A DNA stretch of 7,440 nucleotides from NCBI GenBank assembly GCA_023391175.1, contig JAEWBL010000126.1, positions 1 through 7,440 on the forward strand. The letters run 5' to 3'. Below are positions 5,781-7,440 of this stretch, piece after piece (position 1 is the stretch's first letter; each line of letters begins with the position of its first letter). A model generated the notes under the pieces. The model searched no databases. It was not told the origin of the DNA and saw nothing but the letters and a program-made list of their open reading frames with translations. The translations under genes were made by a program, and so were the position numbers. Origin of the DNA: Pseudomonadota bacterium (GTDB lineage: Bacteria > Pseudomonadota > Alphaproteobacteria > Rhizobiales > Xanthobacteraceae).

Positions 5781-6035
5781 ATGATCTACATTCTCGCCGC
5801 TCTGCTGCCGCCCGTCGGCCTGCTGGTGAACGGGCAGCCTATCTCGGCCATCATCAATTTGGTGATGATCGTGCCGTGCATCCTGCTCGGCTTGATCTTC
5901 CCGTTGATGTTCCTGGTGCCCTCCGCCCATGCGGTCATCGCGGTGCACATGAAGCGCACCGACCGCCGCCAGCGGGAGGTCATCGAGGCCATCCAGCGCT
6001 CGGGCGGCGTGCCCCCGCGCGACTGGCGCCCGTGA
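5781..6035 (+). CDS. Pmp3/YqaE-like small membrane protein with charged tail
   Basis: This 84-aa protein has two hydrophobic segments: residues 3-19, with the ALLPPVGLL signature of the Pmp3/YqaE (UPF0057) family, and a longer one over about residues 26-55. Pmp3-type proteins are small inner-membrane proteolipids linked to membrane potential and to salt or cold stress in yeast and plants; the bacterial role is unclear. The second half departs from the family's usual 50-55 aa. An extended hydrophobic stretch leads into a basic, cytosolic-looking tail (HMKRTDRRQREVIEAIQ). ATG 5781 lets the membrane segment begin at once. An excellent AAAGGAGG (5760-5767) lies 13 nt before it, a somewhat long spacing. 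ATG 5748 would add eleven residues but has no good ribosome site. It is a single gene, divergent from the exporter. Membrane protein certain, family membership likely. Confidence 0.75.
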   Translation: MIYILAALLPPVGLLVNGQPISAIINLVMIVPCILLGLIFPLMFLVPSAHAVIAVHMKRTDRRQREVIEAIQRSGGVPPRDWRP

Positions 6036-6040
6036 AGGCA

Positions 6041-6063
6041 GAGGCGGGGCAATCCCCCGCCTC
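6041..6063. terminator. Bidirectional terminator-like hairpin
   Basis: GAGGCGGGG (6041-6049) pairs perfectly with CCCCGCCTC (6055-6063) around a 5-nt loop. It fills the 36-nt gap between the stop codons of two convergent genes. There is no T-run on either strand, so termination would rely on the very stable stem. Position and perfect pairing make a shared terminator the best reading. Confidence 0.65.
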
Positions 6064-6071
6064 GTCCGGAG

Positions 6072-7082
6072 TTAGACCACCACAAGCACGATCTTGCCCA
6101 CGTGCGCGCTCGCATCCATGCGGGCGTGCGCGCCGGACGCGTCGGTGAGCGGGAACGTCTCGTCCATCACCGGGCGGTACTTTCCGGCGGCGATCAGCGG
6201 CAGGACGTGCTCCACGATAGCGGCGGCTATTGCTGCCTTTTCCGCGACCGGGCGCGAGCGCAAGGTGGAGCCGGTGTGCGTGAGGCGCTTCAGCATGAGG
6301 CGCATGAAGTCCACCTCGGCCTTGGCGCCCTGCTGGAAGGCGATCTGGACGATGCGGCCGTCCTGGGCCGCCGCCTCGTAATTCTTCTGGATGTAAGGCC
6401 CGCCGATCATGTCGAGGATGACGTTGGCGCCTTTGCCGGCGGTGAAGCTCTTCACCTCGGCGACGAAGTCCTGCGTCCTGTAGTTCACCGCGAGGTCTGC
6501 GCCGAGCTTCACGCAGGCGGCGCACTTTTCATCCGATCCGGCGGTGACCACCACGCGGGCGCCGAACGCCTTGGCCAGCTGGATCGCCGTGGTGCCGATG
6601 CCGCTGGCTCCGCCATGAACCAGCAGGGTCTCGCCGGCCTTCAGTCCGCCGCGGTCGAAGATGTTGCTCCATACGGTGAAGACGGTCTCGGGCATGGCCG
6701 CGGCCTCGGCCATGGAGAGGCCTTCGGGCTCGGGCAGGGTGGTGGCCTCGTGGGCGGGGCAATATTCGGCATAGCCACCGCCGGTGACGAGGGCGCACAC
6801 CTTGTCGCCGATCTTGTAGGTGCTCGCGCCCTCTCCCAGCGCCACCACGGTGCCGGCAATCTCGAGCCCGGGAATATCGGACGCGCCAGGGGGCGGCGGG
6901 TAGAGCCCCTTGCGCTGCATCACGTCCGGCCGGTTGATGCCGGCCGCCTCCACCTTCACCAGAACCTCGCCCGGCGCGGGCTTGGGCACCGGCCGGGGGC
7001 CGGGCACCAACTTCTCGGGGCCGCCTGGGGCGCTGACGGTGATAGCGGTCATGGTCTCGGGCAGGGCGGCGGCGCTGGACAT
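6072..7082 (-). CDS. NAD(P)H:quinone oxidoreductase, PIG3 family
   Basis: This 336-aa protein belongs to the zinc-independent medium-chain dehydrogenase/reductase superfamily, PIG3 (TP53I3-like) branch, which reduces quinones with NADPH in the cytoplasm. The N-terminal GroES-like domain shows VKVEAAGINRPDV (42-54) and KGLYPPPPGAS (58-68). GLEIAGTVVALG (72-83) and IGDKVCALVTGGGYAEY (91-107) follow. The Rossmann segment is VHGGASGIGT (155-164), then VTAGSDEKC (179-187), LGADLAVNYR (193-202) and VILDMIGG (221-228). No zinc-ligand Cys/His pattern is present. The length matches the usual 325-335 aa. ATG 7082 is chosen for the GGAG six bases upstream; ATG 7052 is a possible later start. The open frame runs upstream through the intergenic region and across the DUF1192 gene, where it is not coding. 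It is divergent from DUF1192 and convergent with the Pmp3-like gene. Family sure; the natural quinone is unknown. Confidence 0.93.
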   Translation of the reverse strand: MSSAAALPETMTAITVSAPGGPEKLVPGPRPVPKPAPGEVLVKVEAAGINRPDVMQRKGLYPPPPGASDIPGLEIAGTVVALGEGASTYKIGDKVCALVTGGGYAEYCPAHEATTLPEPEGLSMAEAAAMPETVFTVWSNIFDRGGLKAGETLLVHGGASGIGTTAIQLAKAFGARVVVTAGSDEKCAACVKLGADLAVNYRTQDFVAEVKSFTAGKGANVILDMIGGPYIQKNYEAAAQDGRIVQIAFQQGAKAEVDFMRLMLKRLTHTGSTLRSRPVAEKAAIAAAIVEHVLPLIAAGKYRPVMDETFPLTDASGAHARMDASAHVGKIVLVVV

Positions 7083-7139
7083 GGAAGGCTCCGGCAAGGG
7101 CGGCGGCACGAGGCTCTTCCCAGCCCGGCCGCGGCGCGC

Positions 7140-7166
7140 AAAATAGGGGGATCCGACTGGAGGCAA
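7140..7166 (-). promoter_or_regulatory. Possible promoter of the quinone oxidoreductase gene
   Basis: On the minus strand TTGCCT (7166-7161) and TATTTT (7145-7140) each match four of six consensus bases, 15 nt apart, which is slightly short. Transcription would start near 7132, about 50 nt before the ATG. Support is positional and by sequence likeness only. Confidence 0.28.
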
Positions 7167-7224
7167 CCGCGCCTGAGGCTGCGGCGGTCGCCGCGGAGAA
7201 TAGGGAAGGGGAGGAGCAAAGCCA

Positions 7225-7407
7225 ATGGATGAGGAGATCAAGCCGAAGCCTGCCGATCCGTTGGCTGGCGCGGACGTGTCGCGCCTGTCTGTGGACGAGA
7301 TTGAGGCGCGCATAGCCGCGCTGAAGGCGGAGATCGCGCGGCTGGAGGCGGCGCTCGTCTCCAAGCGCGCCTCCCGCGCGGCGGCCGACGCAGCCTTCAA
7401 GCTTTAG
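7225..7407 (+). CDS. DUF1192 family small coiled-coil protein
   Basis: This complete 60-aa protein matches the DUF1192 family of alphaproteobacteria. It has an acidic/basic opening (MDEEIKPKP), the LSVDEIEARIAALKAEIARLEAAL helix with heptad-spaced Leu/Ile (residues about 21-45), and the closing SKRASRAAADAAFKL. The ribosome site is strong: AGGAG at 7212-7216, eight bases before the ATG. The helix looks like a short parallel coiled coil, and no enzyme motif is present. The family has no established function; self-association or a protein-binding role is inference. It is divergent from the quinone oxidoreductase with about 140 nt between starts, an arrangement I associate with Rhizobiales. A small GC hairpin (GCGGC 7181-7185, GCCGC 7190-7194) sits in its leader. 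Only 33 nt follow the stop, and they hold nothing I can call. Confidence 0.88.
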   Translation: MDEEIKPKPADPLAGADVSRLSVDEIEARIAALKAEIARLEAALVSKRASRAAADAAFKL

Positions 7408-7440
7408 GACGGCGGCAGCGCCCGGCTGCTGGACTGCGAT

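Noticed and set aside
6102..7232. 376-aa plus-strand open frame opposite the quinone oxidoreductase gene
   Set aside because: Gly/His/Arg-rich antisense product; the minus strand encodes a full-length PIG3-type enzyme.
7408..7440. GCAGC/GCTGC inverted repeat after the DUF1192 gene as a terminator
   Set aside because: Only five pairs, no T-run, and the window ends before the context can be judged.
1..7440. CRISPR array, transposon, prophage or toxin-antitoxin system
   Set aside because: No spaced identical repeats, transposase, integrase, phage gene or toxin-antitoxin pair is visible on either strand.

Overview
The window is GC-rich chromosomal DNA with strong G/C bias at third codon positions. 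It fits an alphaproteobacterium of the Hyphomicrobiales (Rhizobiales), possibly near Xanthobacteraceae. The pointers are a DUF1192 protein divergent from a PIG3-type quinone oxidoreductase, a short Ppx/GppA protein with the 'DLGTNNCRLL' signature fused to a low-complexity N-terminus, and RlmE coupled behind it. I see no transposase, integrase, CRISPR array, tRNA or rRNA. This looks like ordinary core and near-core chromosome.

Layout. Bases 1-228 hold the C-terminal end of a long-chain flavodoxin. It overlaps by 22 nt a small DUF2023-family gene (207-641). A 119-aa protein of unknown function converges on it (674-1033, minus). A roughly 290-nt divergent control region follows, with a 24-nt palindrome and an imperfect direct repeat. 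Next come a transaldolase-family enzyme (1324-2073), a short Ppx/GppA phosphatase (2220-3437) and rlmE (3434-4171), which overlaps its predecessor by GTGA. A DHA2-type 14-TM MFS exporter (4168-5607, minus) converges on rlmE so closely that the two stop codons share the bases CTAG. Divergent from the exporter is a small Pmp3-like membrane protein (5781-6035). It converges, across a clear 9-bp hairpin, on a PIG3-type NADPH:quinone oxidoreductase (6072-7082, minus). Divergent from that is a DUF1192 coiled-coil protein (7225-7407).

How the genes relate. Three units look functionally or translationally joined: flavodoxin with DUF2023 (electron transfer plus an uncharacterised companion), ppx with rlmE (polyphosphate or guanosine-pentaphosphate metabolism plus 23S rRNA methylation), and the oxidoreductase/DUF1192 divergent pair. 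The other genes appear to be single transcription units. No obviously new multi-gene system is visible. The best leads are the DUF2023 companion of flavodoxin, the TalB-like active site in a short transaldolase, and the structured, compositionally different 5' segment of ppx.
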